64,000 nt of DNA from CF-13 sp036782775 (GTDB lineage: Bacteria; Chloroflexota; Dormibacteria; CF-121), in the NCBI GenBank assembly GCA_036782775.1, contig DAIPYJ010000001.1, positions 1 to 64,000 on the forward strand, given 5' to 3'. The stretch's first letter is position 1. Every line of letters starts with the position of its first letter. The notes beneath the pieces were generated by a model that saw only the letters and a program-made list of their open reading frames with translations, was not told the origin of the DNA and made no database searches. The translations under genes and the position numbers were made by a program. This document shows, one piece after another, positions 1 to 7,882 of this stretch.

Positions 1-807
1 CCGGACACGTGAGGAGCCGACGCCGACGAACATCTCGACGAACTCCGACGCTGAGATGCTGAAGAAGGGAACCCCCGCCTCGCCGGCGATCGCGCGCGCC
101 AACAAAGTCTTCCCGGTCCCGGGAGGTCCGATCAGCAGGACGCCCTTTGGCATCCGGCCGCCGAGCTTTTGGAACTTCTGCGGATCGCGCAGGAAGTCGA
201 CCATCTCCTGCAGTTCGAACTGTGCCTGTTCGACGCCGGCAACATCATTGAAGGTCGTCTTCGGTGTCCCGGGTTGCTGCAGCCGCGCCCGGCTCCGACC
301 AAAGCTGAAGATTCCCTGCGCCGCCTGGCCGCTGCGGCGCATCAGCCAGAGGATGAGCCCGAAAAAAACCAGGAATGGCAGATAGGTGAAGAGCAAGGTG
401 CCCAGCCCGCTGTCCGGCTTGAACTGGTAATCGACGCGCGCGTTGTCGAGCGCCGTGATCAGGGTCGGATCGGTGATGATGCCCGAGTCGGCGGGCACGG
501 TGGTATCGAAGTCCGAGCTGGACACTCCGTTCGTTCCGGTGATGGTGTGGTTCAGGCTGCCCTGGGCGTCCTGGCCCTGGATGGTCACGAGGCCAGTGAC
601 ATTGCCCTTGTTGATCTCCGTCTTGAACTGGGAGTACGTGATGTCCGCCCGGCCATTGCCGCCAAAGTGGGCGACAAAGGGCGAAAGCAGGATGACGATA
701 TAGAGGCTGATCCCGGCGAGAAAGAGAATGCGCAACCAGGAACCCGGCTGGCGCGGCAACTTGTTATTGGGCGAGGGGTTGGACTGGTCCGGCCGGAACT
801 GAGCCAT
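1..807 (-). CDS. ftsH: ATP-dependent zinc metalloprotease FtsH, N-terminal part (cut by window edge)
   Basis: FtsH is a membrane-anchored AAA+ protease that degrades misfolded membrane and regulatory proteins. The visible 269 residues start MAQFRPDQSN. They contain one TM helix (about residues 24-44), a short extracytoplasmic FtsH_ext domain, a second TM helix near 140-157 (LLFTYLPFLVFFGLILWLM), the linker TTFNDVAGVEQA, the Walker A motif GPPGTGKT and the pore-loop region with FVGVG. The Walker B, SRH and HExxH protease parts lie beyond position 1. The ATG at 807 begins the hydrophilic N-terminus, as usual for this family. The gene is divergent from the tRNA-Ala at 893. Confidence 0.97.
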   Translation of the reverse strand, partial: MAQFRPDQSNPSPNNKLPRQPGSWLRILFLAGISLYIVILLSPFVAHFGGNGRADITYSQFKTEINKGNVTGLVTIQGQDAQGSLNHTITGTNGVSSSDFDTTVPADSGIITDPTLITALDNARVDYQFKPDSGLGTLLFTYLPFLVFFGLILWLMRRSGQAAQGIFSFGRSRARLQQPGTPKTTFNDVAGVEQAQFELQEMVDFLRDPQKFQKLGGRMPKGVLLIGPPGTGKTLLARAIAGEAGVPFFSISASEFVEMFVGVGSSRVR

Positions 808-878
808 AGGCTAAGTGTATGCGCGCTCCATGAGAATCAAACAAATAGGAACGGCAAAGCCTGCCGGCGGGTGCAACC

Positions 879-884
879 TATAAT
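879..884 (+). promoter_or_regulatory. -10 box of tRNA-Ala
   Basis: A perfect TATAAT lies 8 nt before the first tRNA base, so transcription should start almost at the mature 5' end. No good -35 hexamer is visible about 17 nt upstream. The assignment rests on the -10 match and its position. Confidence 0.6.
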
Positions 885-892
885 CCGTCAGC

Positions 893-968
893 GGGGCGAT
901 AGCTCAGCTGGCAGAGCACTGCGTTCGCATCGCAGGGGTCGAGGGTTCGAGTCCCTTTCGCTCCACCA
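893..968 (+). tRNA. tRNA-Ala (anticodon CGC), CCA encoded
   Basis: The full cloverleaf can be read: acceptor GGGGCGA with TCGCTCC (one G-U pair), D arm GCTC...GAGC, anticodon stem CTGCG/CGCAG with loop TTCGCAT (anticodon CGC), T arm GAGGG-TTCGAGT-CCCTT, discriminator A, and an encoded CCA. It decodes GCG alanine codons. It sits between the divergent ftsH and the 3' end of the pilin gene. Confidence 0.97.
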
Positions 969-979
969 GCTTCTTTCGG

Positions 980-1228
980 CTACTGGCAGTGGTACTTGTG
1001 CCCGTGCAGTACCGCCGGATATCCACCTGGGCAGGTATACGTCGCCGTCTGTCCGGGGTCGTCTGGGTTCATAACCGCTTCCTCGATGTCCTGGTACGTA
1101 AGCAGCACCTGGTTGCCGGCCAGCTGCAGCGCGACCATGGCGGCCACGGCAATGAGGACGAGGATCAGTGCCATTTCGACCATCGCCTGGCCCCGTCGCT
1201 GTATCCGTTCGCGTAGCCACTGAATCAT
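980..1228 (-). CDS. Flp/Fap-type pilin component (TadE-like small pilin)
   Basis: An 82-residue protein with a short basic N-terminus, the motif RRGQAMVEMALILVLIAV and a single hydrophobic helix. This is the classic Flp pilin layout (GQ-x-MVEYAL...), here with Met-Ala in place of Tyr-Ala after the conserved Glu. Prepilin peptidase normally cleaves just before this region and the helix packs in the pilus core. The C-terminal half has two Cys (YTCPGG and YHCQ) that could form a disulfide. No tad secretion genes are nearby, so it is an orphan pilin here. The ATG at 1228 was chosen because it gives the basic leader. Confidence 0.75.
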   Translation of the reverse strand: MIQWLRERIQRRGQAMVEMALILVLIAVAAMVALQLAGNQVLLTYQDIEEAVMNPDDPGQTATYTCPGGYPAVLHGHKYHCQ

Positions 1229-1383
1229 GGTTCTTTACCAAGACCTATTGCTTGTCTACTCCATATAACGTTGGCGACCGTTGCGAACCGCGTAACGGCG
1301 CCCTCCCGGGATCTCAATTCCCTGCTGAGCAGCCAAAGCCGGAGCGAATCGAGAGTCTTGCGATTGGCCTTACAACCGCGGCC

Positions 1384-2697
1384 TCACGCGGCCGATGCCA
1401 GCGGTCGCGTGTCCGCTTCAGGCATGGCGACGCGCTGGGGCACACGCGCAAAGGCGGCCCAGATGAGAATCGGCGCGGCGCCCGTGACCACCACGACGAT
1501 CCGGGCGAGCAGCATTTGATTCCCGGGCGCGGCCAGCAGCAGAAAGCAGCCAAGGCTCAACACGCGGCCAACCGCCAGGCAGAGCTCCGAATGGACGATG
1601 TACTCGAACCGCATCGCCCGTGGCGCCGGGTCGCGATCGATGACCTGGAGGGCAACCGGCGCCAGCGCATTGCCGTGCAGCGGGCCGCCGATCGCGCGCA
1701 GCACGCCAAACGCGATCAGCGCCCCACCCGTCAGGTAGAGCGGCAGCAGCATGGTGGAAAGCACCAGCAGGGTGCCCCCGACCAGCGCATACAGCGTCCG
1801 ATGGCGGGGCTTCATGACCGCCGCGAGGGCGAGGCTGATGGCGACGCCGAGCAGACCCATCAGCCCGTTGAAGTTGCCGACCTGCTGCTCGTTGTTGAGC
1901 ACCAGGAAGGTCAGGACCGTCAGCACTAAGGCCAGCAGGCTGCCGGTGAACCCGTCGGCGAGGCGAGCGACGGAGACCCATTGCCAGTCCGGGTTGCGGC
2001 GGCCGAGCCGCACCACGCGTGCAAACGAGAGCCGCGGTCGGGGCGCTGCCGGCAGGCGACCGGCGAGTGCCATGGCGCCAATCAGCGTCAGGGCGGCGAC
2101 GGCGAAGACCAGCTCGTATCCGGCATAAGAGCCGCCGACGCGGCTGCCGGCGACGATGATGGCGCCCGCCGCCGGCGGCAGGGTCGCCGTCAAGAGCGCG
2201 TTGGTCCCCGCCTGGACGCCGAAGTAACGGTCGCGGTCATGTTCCGAGGTGGTGTCGTAGGTGACCGGATGGAATCCCGACCAGTAAAACCCCTCCGCGA
2301 CCCCCTTGAGCAGGCCGAGCAGGACGATCCACTGCGGCGACTGGTTGCCGAGAACCAGGACCAGCAGATACACGAGGCCGTTGGCGCCCAGCCCGACGCG
2401 GATCGAGCCGCCAGCCGGAAGCCCGCGCCAGAGGAGTCCGTTGGCGATGAAGACCATCGGAATGACCAGCGCGCTGAGCCCGCTGAAGGTCGCGATCAGC
2501 GCCAGGTCGTGGCTGGCGCGCCAGAGAAAAATGGACAGGAAGGTGCCGGCCAGCAGACTGGCCGCCGTGTAGGCGCCGTGAACGAGCACCATGCAACGGG
2601 CGCCCGGCGCAAAGCGAAACAGCGCGCGCAAACCGTCCCTCTCTTCGGGCCTCGTCCCGTCAGCCCGTACTCGGACAACGTGCGGTTTTCCGGCCAC
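1384..2697 (-). CDS. MFS transporter
   Basis: A 437-residue polytopic protein with about 12 predicted TM helices and a hydrophilic centre near residues 210-235 (RLPAAPRPRLSFARVVRLGRR), the typical 6+6 major facilitator layout. The substrate cannot be read from the sequence. It is transcribed away from the diterpene operon that starts 235 bp downstream on the other strand. It could therefore share regulation with that operon or export its product, but this is only contextual inference. The ATG at 2697 gives a polar N-terminus of about 25 residues before TM1. Confidence 0.8.
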   Translation of the reverse strand: MAGKPHVVRVRADGTRPEERDGLRALFRFAPGARCMVLVHGAYTAASLLAGTFLSIFLWRASHDLALIATFSGLSALVIPMVFIANGLLWRGLPAGGSIRVGLGANGLVYLLVLVLGNQSPQWIVLLGLLKGVAEGFYWSGFHPVTYDTTSEHDRDRYFGVQAGTNALLTATLPPAAGAIIVAGSRVGGSYAGYELVFAVAALTLIGAMALAGRLPAAPRPRLSFARVVRLGRRNPDWQWVSVARLADGFTGSLLALVLTVLTFLVLNNEQQVGNFNGLMGLLGVAISLALAAVMKPRHRTLYALVGGTLLVLSTMLLPLYLTGGALIAFGVLRAIGGPLHGNALAPVALQVIDRDPAPRAMRFEYIVHSELCLAVGRVLSLGCFLLLAAPGNQMLLARIVVVVTGAAPILIWAAFARVPQRVAMPEADTRPLASAA

Positions 2698-2770
2698 TTT
2701 CTGGGGTCATAGGCCTGTTACCGGGCGGTGGCGACGGTGGGCGGAGCGTGGGCGCCCGGGCGTTGGGCGG

Positions 2771-2836
2771 AGTGGCGGTCCCGAGCGGAGTCGCGTTGCC
2801 GATAGCCGCGAGACGCGAGGGACCGGCCGCGCAGCT
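2771..2836 (+). repeat. Two-tier hairpin repeat, copy A
   Basis: The outer stem is CGGTCCC (2776-2782) with GGGACCG (2819-2825). The inner stem is TCGCG (2791-2795) with CGCGA (2807-2811), around the loop TTGCCGATAGC. Related copies occur at 15010-15073, 55633-55684 and 63684-63735 with different but still complementary stems. The flanks GCGGAGTG and GCGCAGCTC are shared with the last copy. It lies in the gap between the divergent MFS gene and the class II cyclase. Confidence 0.7.
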
Positions 2837-2894
2837 CAACGCCAGGATGTCTATGTAACGTCCCCCGAAACGACTCGGCAGTAGCGTGCACATA

Positions 2895-2913
2895 GGCGCA
2901 AGGGAATTGCGCC
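2895..2913 (+). promoter_or_regulatory. Perfect inverted repeat in the 5' leader of the diterpene operon
   Basis: GGCGCAA-GGGAA-TTGCGCC is a 7-bp perfect stem with a 5-nt loop. It ends only 4 nt before the Shine-Dalgarno-like AAGGGGG. It could be a protein operator or an mRNA hairpin controlling ribosome access. No T-run follows, so it is not a terminator. Confidence 0.5.
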
Positions 2914-2917
2914 AAAT

Positions 2918-2934
2918 AAGGGGGCGCTACCACG
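2918..2934 (+). promoter_or_regulatory. Ribosome binding site and probable ACG start of the class II cyclase
   Basis: AAGGGGG at 2918-2924 is followed after 7 nt by ACG at 2932, in frame with the cyclase. The last in-frame stop is TAA at 2917-2919, and no ATG, GTG or TTG occurs in frame until TTG at 3286, deep inside conserved sequence. The ACG is therefore the best-placed initiation codon. A miscalled ATG is the alternative explanation. Confidence 0.5.
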
Positions 2935-4476
2935 GAAGCTCGGGACGTTTACACCACGCAAAAGGCCGTAAAACGGCCGGTCGAGCTACCGGTTCAGGAC
3001 GCCATCCGTCAGCTGCTGGCATCGCTCCAGCAGGGGGCCATCTCTCCGGCTGCTTATGACACGGCCTTCGTCGCCCGGCTCAGAGACCAGGACAACCCCA
3101 AACAGCTTGCCTATCCGCAGGCGCTCCGCTGGCTGCTGCGCAGCCAGAACGCCGATGGGAGCTTCGGGACCACGCTGCCGATCCCGAAGGAGAAGCTGAT
3201 CTCGACGCTCAGCAGCCTGCTCGCCATCGCCGACCTGCCCGAAGGGTTTGAGGACAGCGCGGCCCACCGCGCCCGCGCCACCGCCTTGCGCTACCTCTAC
3301 GAGGACACCGGCTCCTGGCAAACCGGCCCCGACATGGCCGGCTTCGAGCTCATCCTGCCTGCCCTCCTCGACCAGGCGAAGGCCCGCGAGCTGCCGCTGC
3401 CGTACGAGCGCTTCATGGGCATCGTCGCCCAGCGCGATGCCAAGATCGGGCATATTCCACCGCGGCTGATCTACAACGTCGCAACGCCGCTGCTGCACTC
3501 GCTCGAGTACCTTGGCGACCGCATCGATATCGAGGCGGCGCGCGGCCAGCTTTGCGCCAACGGCTCGTTCGCGAACTCGCCGTCCGCCACCGCCTTCTTC
3601 CTCGCCAGGACGCGCGAGGAACGCGCCAACGAATACCTGGCCCGCCTGCTCCGGAATCGCGGTGACGGCAGCCTACCGACGGTCGAGCCGTTCGAAGTCT
3701 TCGAGATCGCCTGGGTCCTGTCCAACCTGGCGCGGGCGGGCGAGAGGCCGAAAGAGGCGCAGGCGCTGGTCCGCTACCTGGCCCAGGCGTTGACGGACGA
3801 CGGGGTCGGGGTGGCCAGCGAGGGGCTGCGGCCTGACGCGGACGACACCGCCCTGACGCTCATGGTTCTGTACGAATTCGGCTACCCGATCTCGGCGGGC
3901 CCGCTGCGGCCCTTCGAGGGGGTCAGCTTCTTCTTCACCTTCCCGCTCGAGCGCGACGCGTCGGTGACGGCAAACGCCCACGTCCTCGACGTGCTGCGGA
4001 CCGTCGCCGCCTTCCCCCGCCAGCAGCTGATTCAGCAGAAGGTCATCAAGTACCTGCGTGACGCGCGCGTAGACGGCGACCACTGGGTCGACAAGTGGCA
4101 TGGTTCCCCCTTCTATGCCACCGCCCACGCCGTCTTCGCGCTCCTCGCGCCGGCACCGGAGCTCTGCGAGCCGGCATTTCGCTGGTTCCTCGACTGCCAG
4201 CGCCCGGACGGCTCCTGGGGATGGTTCGACCGGGGGACCGCCGAAGAAACCGCCTACGCCGTCCAGGCGCTGAGCCTGGCGCCGGAGCCGTTCGGGTCCG
4301 CCCGCGCGGCGGCGCTGGAACGGGCCGCCGAATACCTGAATGAAACGGCCAACGAGCCCGTCACACCCATGTGGATCGGCAAGACGCTCTACGGGCCAGT
4401 CCAGGTGGTTCGCTCCGCCGTGCTTTCCGCCCAGATTCTGCTGACAAGGAGTGGCCATGTTAGACCGGCGAATTAG
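2932..4476 (+). CDS. Class II diterpene cyclase (labdane-type diphosphate synthase, CPS-like)
   Basis: This enzyme type cyclises geranylgeranyl diphosphate by protonation and keeps the diphosphate. From the ACG at 2932 it is 514 residues, matching bacterial class II diterpene cyclases such as rhizobial CPS (about 515 aa). Motifs seen are AAYDTAFVARL near residue 40 (the SAYDTAWVA-type motif), QNADGSFG near residue 70, the catalytic-acid motif D302-A-D-D305 in RPDADDTA, and a C-terminal QW-type repeat QRPDGSWGWF. There is no DDxxD class I site, so the product stays a diphosphate for the next gene, which overlaps by 20 bp. The stereochemistry of the product cannot be predicted. The only odd feature is the missing standard start codon; conserved sequence clearly extends upstream of the first TTG at 3286. 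Confidence 0.9.
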   Translation, partial: TEARDVYTTQKAVKRPVELPVQDAIRQLLASLQQGAISPAAYDTAFVARLRDQDNPKQLAYPQALRWLLRSQNADGSFGTTLPIPKEKLISTLSSLLAIADLPEGFEDSAAHRARATALRYLYEDTGSWQTGPDMAGFELILPALLDQAKARELPLPYERFMGIVAQRDAKIGHIPPRLIYNVATPLLHSLEYLGDRIDIEAARGQLCANGSFANSPSATAFFLARTREERANEYLARLLRNRGDGSLPTVEPFEVFEIAWVLSNLARAGERPKEAQALVRYLAQALTDDGVGVASEGLRPDADDTALTLMVLYEFGYPISAGPLRPFEGVSFFFTFPLERDASVTANAHVLDVLRTVAAFPRQQLIQQKVIKYLRDARVDGDHWVDKWHGSPFYATAHAVFALLAPAPELCEPAFRWFLDCQRPDGSWGWFDRGTAEETAYAVQALSLAPEPFGSARAAALERAAEYLNETANEPVTPMWIGKTLYGPVQVVRSAVLSAQILLTRSGHVRPAN

Positions 4477-5362
4477 CAAGCTCAAGGAGACCCTGCTCCG
4501 CCAGGCCGACGAGGGCCCGGTCATCCGGCACCTCGTCGACGCGAATCCGCGCGGCGACGACATGCTCGGCGAGGTCTGTCGCGCCGCCGTGCTGCTCCAC
4601 ACCAGCGCCAGCTTCGAGCAGGCGCTGACCCTAGCGCGAACGATGGCGTACATCGTCTACATCGACGACTACCTCGAGGAAGATCATGCCGAGCTCGACC
4701 TGGCCGACTATCGCAGGGTCTGCCAGACCTTCCTGCTCTGGCACAACCGTGACCTCAGCCAGATGCCGCTGCTGCACGCGACCGTCGCGCGCAAGATCGA
4801 GGACCAGTTCCGCGAGGACGAGGTGCCGGAGGAATGGACGGCGATGCGCCGCCTGGTCTGGGAGAAGTCGATCTGGACCATGCTCCAGGAAAACCACTGG
4901 CTCAAACACAAAGAGCGCGTCACCCTCGATGCCTACCTGGCCAACGGCATGTACAGCAGCTCCTTCCCGATCGTCCAGGTGTCGATCCTGGCCTTCTCGT
5001 ACCAGGACGTTTCGCAGGAGCTCAAGAACCGGATCTTCGGCCATATCTGCCAGGCCTCGCGCGTCGTCCGGCTCGCCAATGATCTGCGCACCCATGAGCG
5101 CGAGGCGGCACAGGGTCGCTTCAACGCCGTCGACCTGATCCTGGGGGCCGGCGAGAAGACCCACCAGAGCGCGCACGAAGCGGTGCGCCATCTGATGGAC
5201 GACGAGTTTGACCAGCTGAAGAAGGCGATCGCGCGCGAACGCCGCACCGGCATCACGCAGGACTTCCTGACCCACCTGATCGATAGCACCCAGGTGCTGC
5301 TCGATTTCTACGAAGTTCCTCGCGGCAAGGCGCGGCCAGACCGCCTGCTGAAGGCCGGCTAA
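4457..5362 (+). CDS. Class I terpene synthase (kaurene-synthase-like partner)
   Basis: A 301-residue class I terpene synthase, about the length of rhizobial kaurene synthase. It has both metal-binding motifs: D70-D71-Y-L-E74 in YIDDYLEED and the NSE-type motif N208-D-L-R-T212-H-E-R-E216. It should ionise the cyclic diphosphate made by the upstream class II enzyme and release a diterpene hydrocarbon or alcohol. The ATG at 4457 was chosen because AAGGAG (4446-4451) lies 5 nt upstream; GTG at 4451 overlaps that site. The start sits inside the end of the cyclase gene, implying translational coupling. No P450 or methyltransferase follows, so the product may be the unmodified alcohol or hydrocarbon. 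Confidence 0.9.
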   Translation: MLDRRISKLKETLLRQADEGPVIRHLVDANPRGDDMLGEVCRAAVLLHTSASFEQALTLARTMAYIVYIDDYLEEDHAELDLADYRRVCQTFLLWHNRDLSQMPLLHATVARKIEDQFREDEVPEEWTAMRRLVWEKSIWTMLQENHWLKHKERVTLDAYLANGMYSSSFPIVQVSILAFSYQDVSQELKNRIFGHICQASRVVRLANDLRTHEREAAQGRFNAVDLILGAGEKTHQSAHEAVRHLMDDEFDQLKKAIARERRTGITQDFLTHLIDSTQVLLDFYEVPRGKARPDRLLKAG

Positions 5363-5369
5363 GTTTTCG

Positions 5370-7823
5370 ATGAGCAGCTCCATCAACCTCAAGCTCGGTG
5401 CGCGGCAGCCCGTCGAGCCGGGCGGCTTCGATCGGTCCGCGATCGAGATGGAGCGGCGCATCATCTGGATTCGCTGGCTCGCGATCCTGGTTTCGCTCGC
5501 TGCCCTGCCCTTCCTCGCCTCGAGCCTCGCCCGCCAGTCGATCGTCATCCTCCTGCTGCTGATCGGGCTGGGCGCCATTTACAACCTGGCGCTGCAGGTG
5601 CTGATCCTGCCCCGCCGTCCGGGCTGGCTGACCAGCGGCTACATCTCGGCGATCGGCGACGTGCTCCTGGTCACCGGCGGCGTCGCCGTGACCGGCGGCC
5701 TCGCCTCGCCCTTCTTCCTCGCCTACTTCGTGGTGACGGTGACCACCGCGGTTCGATTCGGCGGCTACGCCGCCATCACCGCCGTGCTCACCATCGCCCT
5801 CAGCTACACAGCAGTCGTCTACTACAACAGCGCGGTCGATGGGACCGCACTCAAGCTGAGCGACCTGACCAACCTGGCGATGCGCACCGGCTTCGTTGCC
5901 ATCACCGGCATCTTCGTCGGCTTCGTCGGGGACCGCGCTCGCCGCGCCGAGCGAGCTCTGCAGGAAGAGCTGGAGCGGGCGCACGCGTCACTTTCGGAAG
6001 TGACGGTCGAGCTTAACCGTGATCTCGAGTTCGAGCAGACCTGCCAGCTGACCGCCGAGAAGGGCCGGCTGCTGCTCAACGCGGACGCCTTCCTGCTGCA
6101 AGTCCAGATGCCGCCGCTGATCGGCCAGGACGAAAGCGCGCCGGCTGCCTCGAGCCTTTATGTCGACTGGAATCCCGAGCTGAAAGCCCATCACACCGGA
6201 ACCGACATGACCGGCGCCCGGCTCTCGCTCAATCCGGCGACGAGTGAGCAGGTGATCCCCATCACCGACGCGAACGTGTTGCTTCCCAACAACCACAAGC
6301 CGCTCGCCCCCGGGCTCTGGTTCCGTGTCCCCGTCTTCCACGGCGCGCGGGCGATCGCGGACATGGTCATCGGATTCAACGGACGGGTGCAGCCGCTACG
6401 GCAGACCGAGCAGGAATTGATGCTCACCTACGCCGAGCGCGCCGGCATCGCGATGCGCAACGCCCACGCCCTCGACCAGGCGCAGAAGCTGTCCGTCACC
6501 GACTCGGTGACCGGATTGCCCAACCACCGCTACTTCCACACCCGCTTCGACGAGGAACTGGAGAAGGTCAAGGACACCGGGGGGTCGATCACGGTGATGA
6601 TGATCGACCTCGACCGCTTCAAGGTTTACAACGACAGCTTCGGCCACGCCGCCGGTGACGTCGCGCTCAAGGCCGCGGCACGCACGATTTCCTCAACCAT
6701 GCGGCGCGAGGACACCGTCACGCGCTACGGTGGCGAGGAGTTCGTCGCCATTCTCCCCGGCGTCGACATTCAGACCGCGCCGATCCGCGCCCAGGAGATC
6801 TGCGACACGCTCGCCAAGGTCTTCATGTACAACCCGAAGACGATCTTCGCGCCGCTCACGGCGTCCGTCGGCTGGGCGACCTACCCCGTCGACGCCAAGA
6901 ACCGCGACGAGCTGTTGAACCGCGCCGACCTGGCGATGTACATGGCGAAGAAGCGCGGCCGCAACTGCATCTGCGGCGCCTGCGAGCTGGAGAGTGTGGC
7001 GGCCCTCGACTCGGTGCTCAGCGAGGTGGTGGCGCAACTGGCGAGCGCCGATACCGTCGGCCCGGGGATGGTCGCGACCCTGGAAAAGCGACTCGGCCAG
7101 ATCGCGAACTCGAGCCACCTGGAAGAGCTCGCTGAGGGCATGCTCTCGCCCAACAGCGAGGCGACCCTCGAGGCCCTGAACGCGCTGGCGGCATCGATCG
7201 ACGCCAAGGACCCCTATACCAGCGGCCACTCGCAGTCGGTCGCCAAGCTCGCCGAGGACCTGGGCGACATGCTGCAGCTTTCCGCCGCCCACAAGAACCA
7301 GCTGCGCCTCGCCGCCATCCTGCACGACGTGGGCAAGATCGGCGTCGTCGACAAGGTGCTGCTGAAGGAAGGCAAGCTCGACGAAGACGAGAAGCTGATC
7401 ATGCGCATGCACCCGATCCTGGGGGCGCGCATCCTGCAGCCGATCAAGGCCTTCCGCCAGATCCTCAACGTCGTCCTCCACCATCACGAGTGGTACGACG
7501 GCAGCGGCTATCCGGATGGGCTGGCGGGCCAGAACATCCCGCTGCATGCCCGCATCGTGTCGGTCTGCGACGCCTATCACGCCATGACGTCGACCCGACC
7601 CTACCGGCAGCGCCGCACGCCCGAGTTCGCGCTCGCCCAGCTCGAAGCCGGCAAGGGCAGCCAGTTCGATCCGATCATCGTCGACTACTTCATCCAGATG
7701 ATGCGCAAGCGCCAGGCGGAAAACCCGGACGCGCTCGAGGAACACGATGATCACGCCGACGATCAGGATCGCGAACGAGGTCGCCCCGTGGAGCAGCCCG
7801 AGGCCGAGGCCGCGGCAAGCTGA
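5370..7823 (+). CDS. Membrane-bound GGDEF / HD-GYP cyclic-di-GMP enzyme
   Basis: An 817-residue protein with about six N-terminal TM helices (residues 30-190), a coiled linker, a GAF-like region (about 215-365), a GGDEF domain and an HD-GYP domain. The cyclase signature is GGEEF at 454-458, preceded by RRED, an intact RxxD inhibitory site. The phosphodiesterase part has H652-D653 in LHDVGKIG and HHHEWYDGSGYP at 704-715, so both activities look competent. The C-terminal 30 residues are acidic and low complexity. The ATG follows the terpene synthase stop by 7 nt, so it is co-transcribed with the diterpene genes. That is an unusual place for a c-di-GMP turnover enzyme. Confidence 0.93.
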   Translation: MSSSINLKLGARQPVEPGGFDRSAIEMERRIIWIRWLAILVSLAALPFLASSLARQSIVILLLLIGLGAIYNLALQVLILPRRPGWLTSGYISAIGDVLLVTGGVAVTGGLASPFFLAYFVVTVTTAVRFGGYAAITAVLTIALSYTAVVYYNSAVDGTALKLSDLTNLAMRTGFVAITGIFVGFVGDRARRAERALQEELERAHASLSEVTVELNRDLEFEQTCQLTAEKGRLLLNADAFLLQVQMPPLIGQDESAPAASSLYVDWNPELKAHHTGTDMTGARLSLNPATSEQVIPITDANVLLPNNHKPLAPGLWFRVPVFHGARAIADMVIGFNGRVQPLRQTEQELMLTYAERAGIAMRNAHALDQAQKLSVTDSVTGLPNHRYFHTRFDEELEKVKDTGGSITVMMIDLDRFKVYNDSFGHAAGDVALKAAARTISSTMRREDTVTRYGGEEFVAILPGVDIQTAPIRAQEICDTLAKVFMYNPKTIFAPLTASVGWATYPVDAKNRDELLNRADLAMYMAKKRGRNCICGACELESVAALDSVLSEVVAQLASADTVGPGMVATLEKRLGQIANSSHLEELAEGMLSPNSEATLEALNALAASIDAKDPYTSGHSQSVAKLAEDLGDMLQLSAAHKNQLRLAAILHDVGKIGVVDKVLLKEGKLDEDEKLIMRMHPILGARILQPIKAFRQILNVVLHHHEWYDGSGYPDGLAGQNIPLHARIVSVCDAYHAMTSTRPYRQRRTPEFALAQLEAGKGSQFDPIIVDYFIQMMRKRQAENPDALEEHDDHADDQDRERGRPVEQPEAEAAAS

Positions 7824-7835
7824 TGGCTGTAATTT

Positions 7836-7874
7836 CCCTCCCCCCGCCTGCGGGGGGAGGGTCAGGGAGAGGGG
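7836..7874 (+). repeat. CTCCC/GGGAG palindromic repeat, copy 1
   Basis: CCCTCCCCCC-loop-GGGGGGAGGG followed by TCAGGGAGAGGGG. It belongs to a dispersed family also found at 10787, 13601, 22818, 24846 and 41251. It lies inside the diterpene operon, and its purine-rich right arm ends 8 nt before the GTG of fni, so it may act as the ribosome binding site. Confidence 0.75.
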
Positions 7875-7882
7875 TTGATTAG

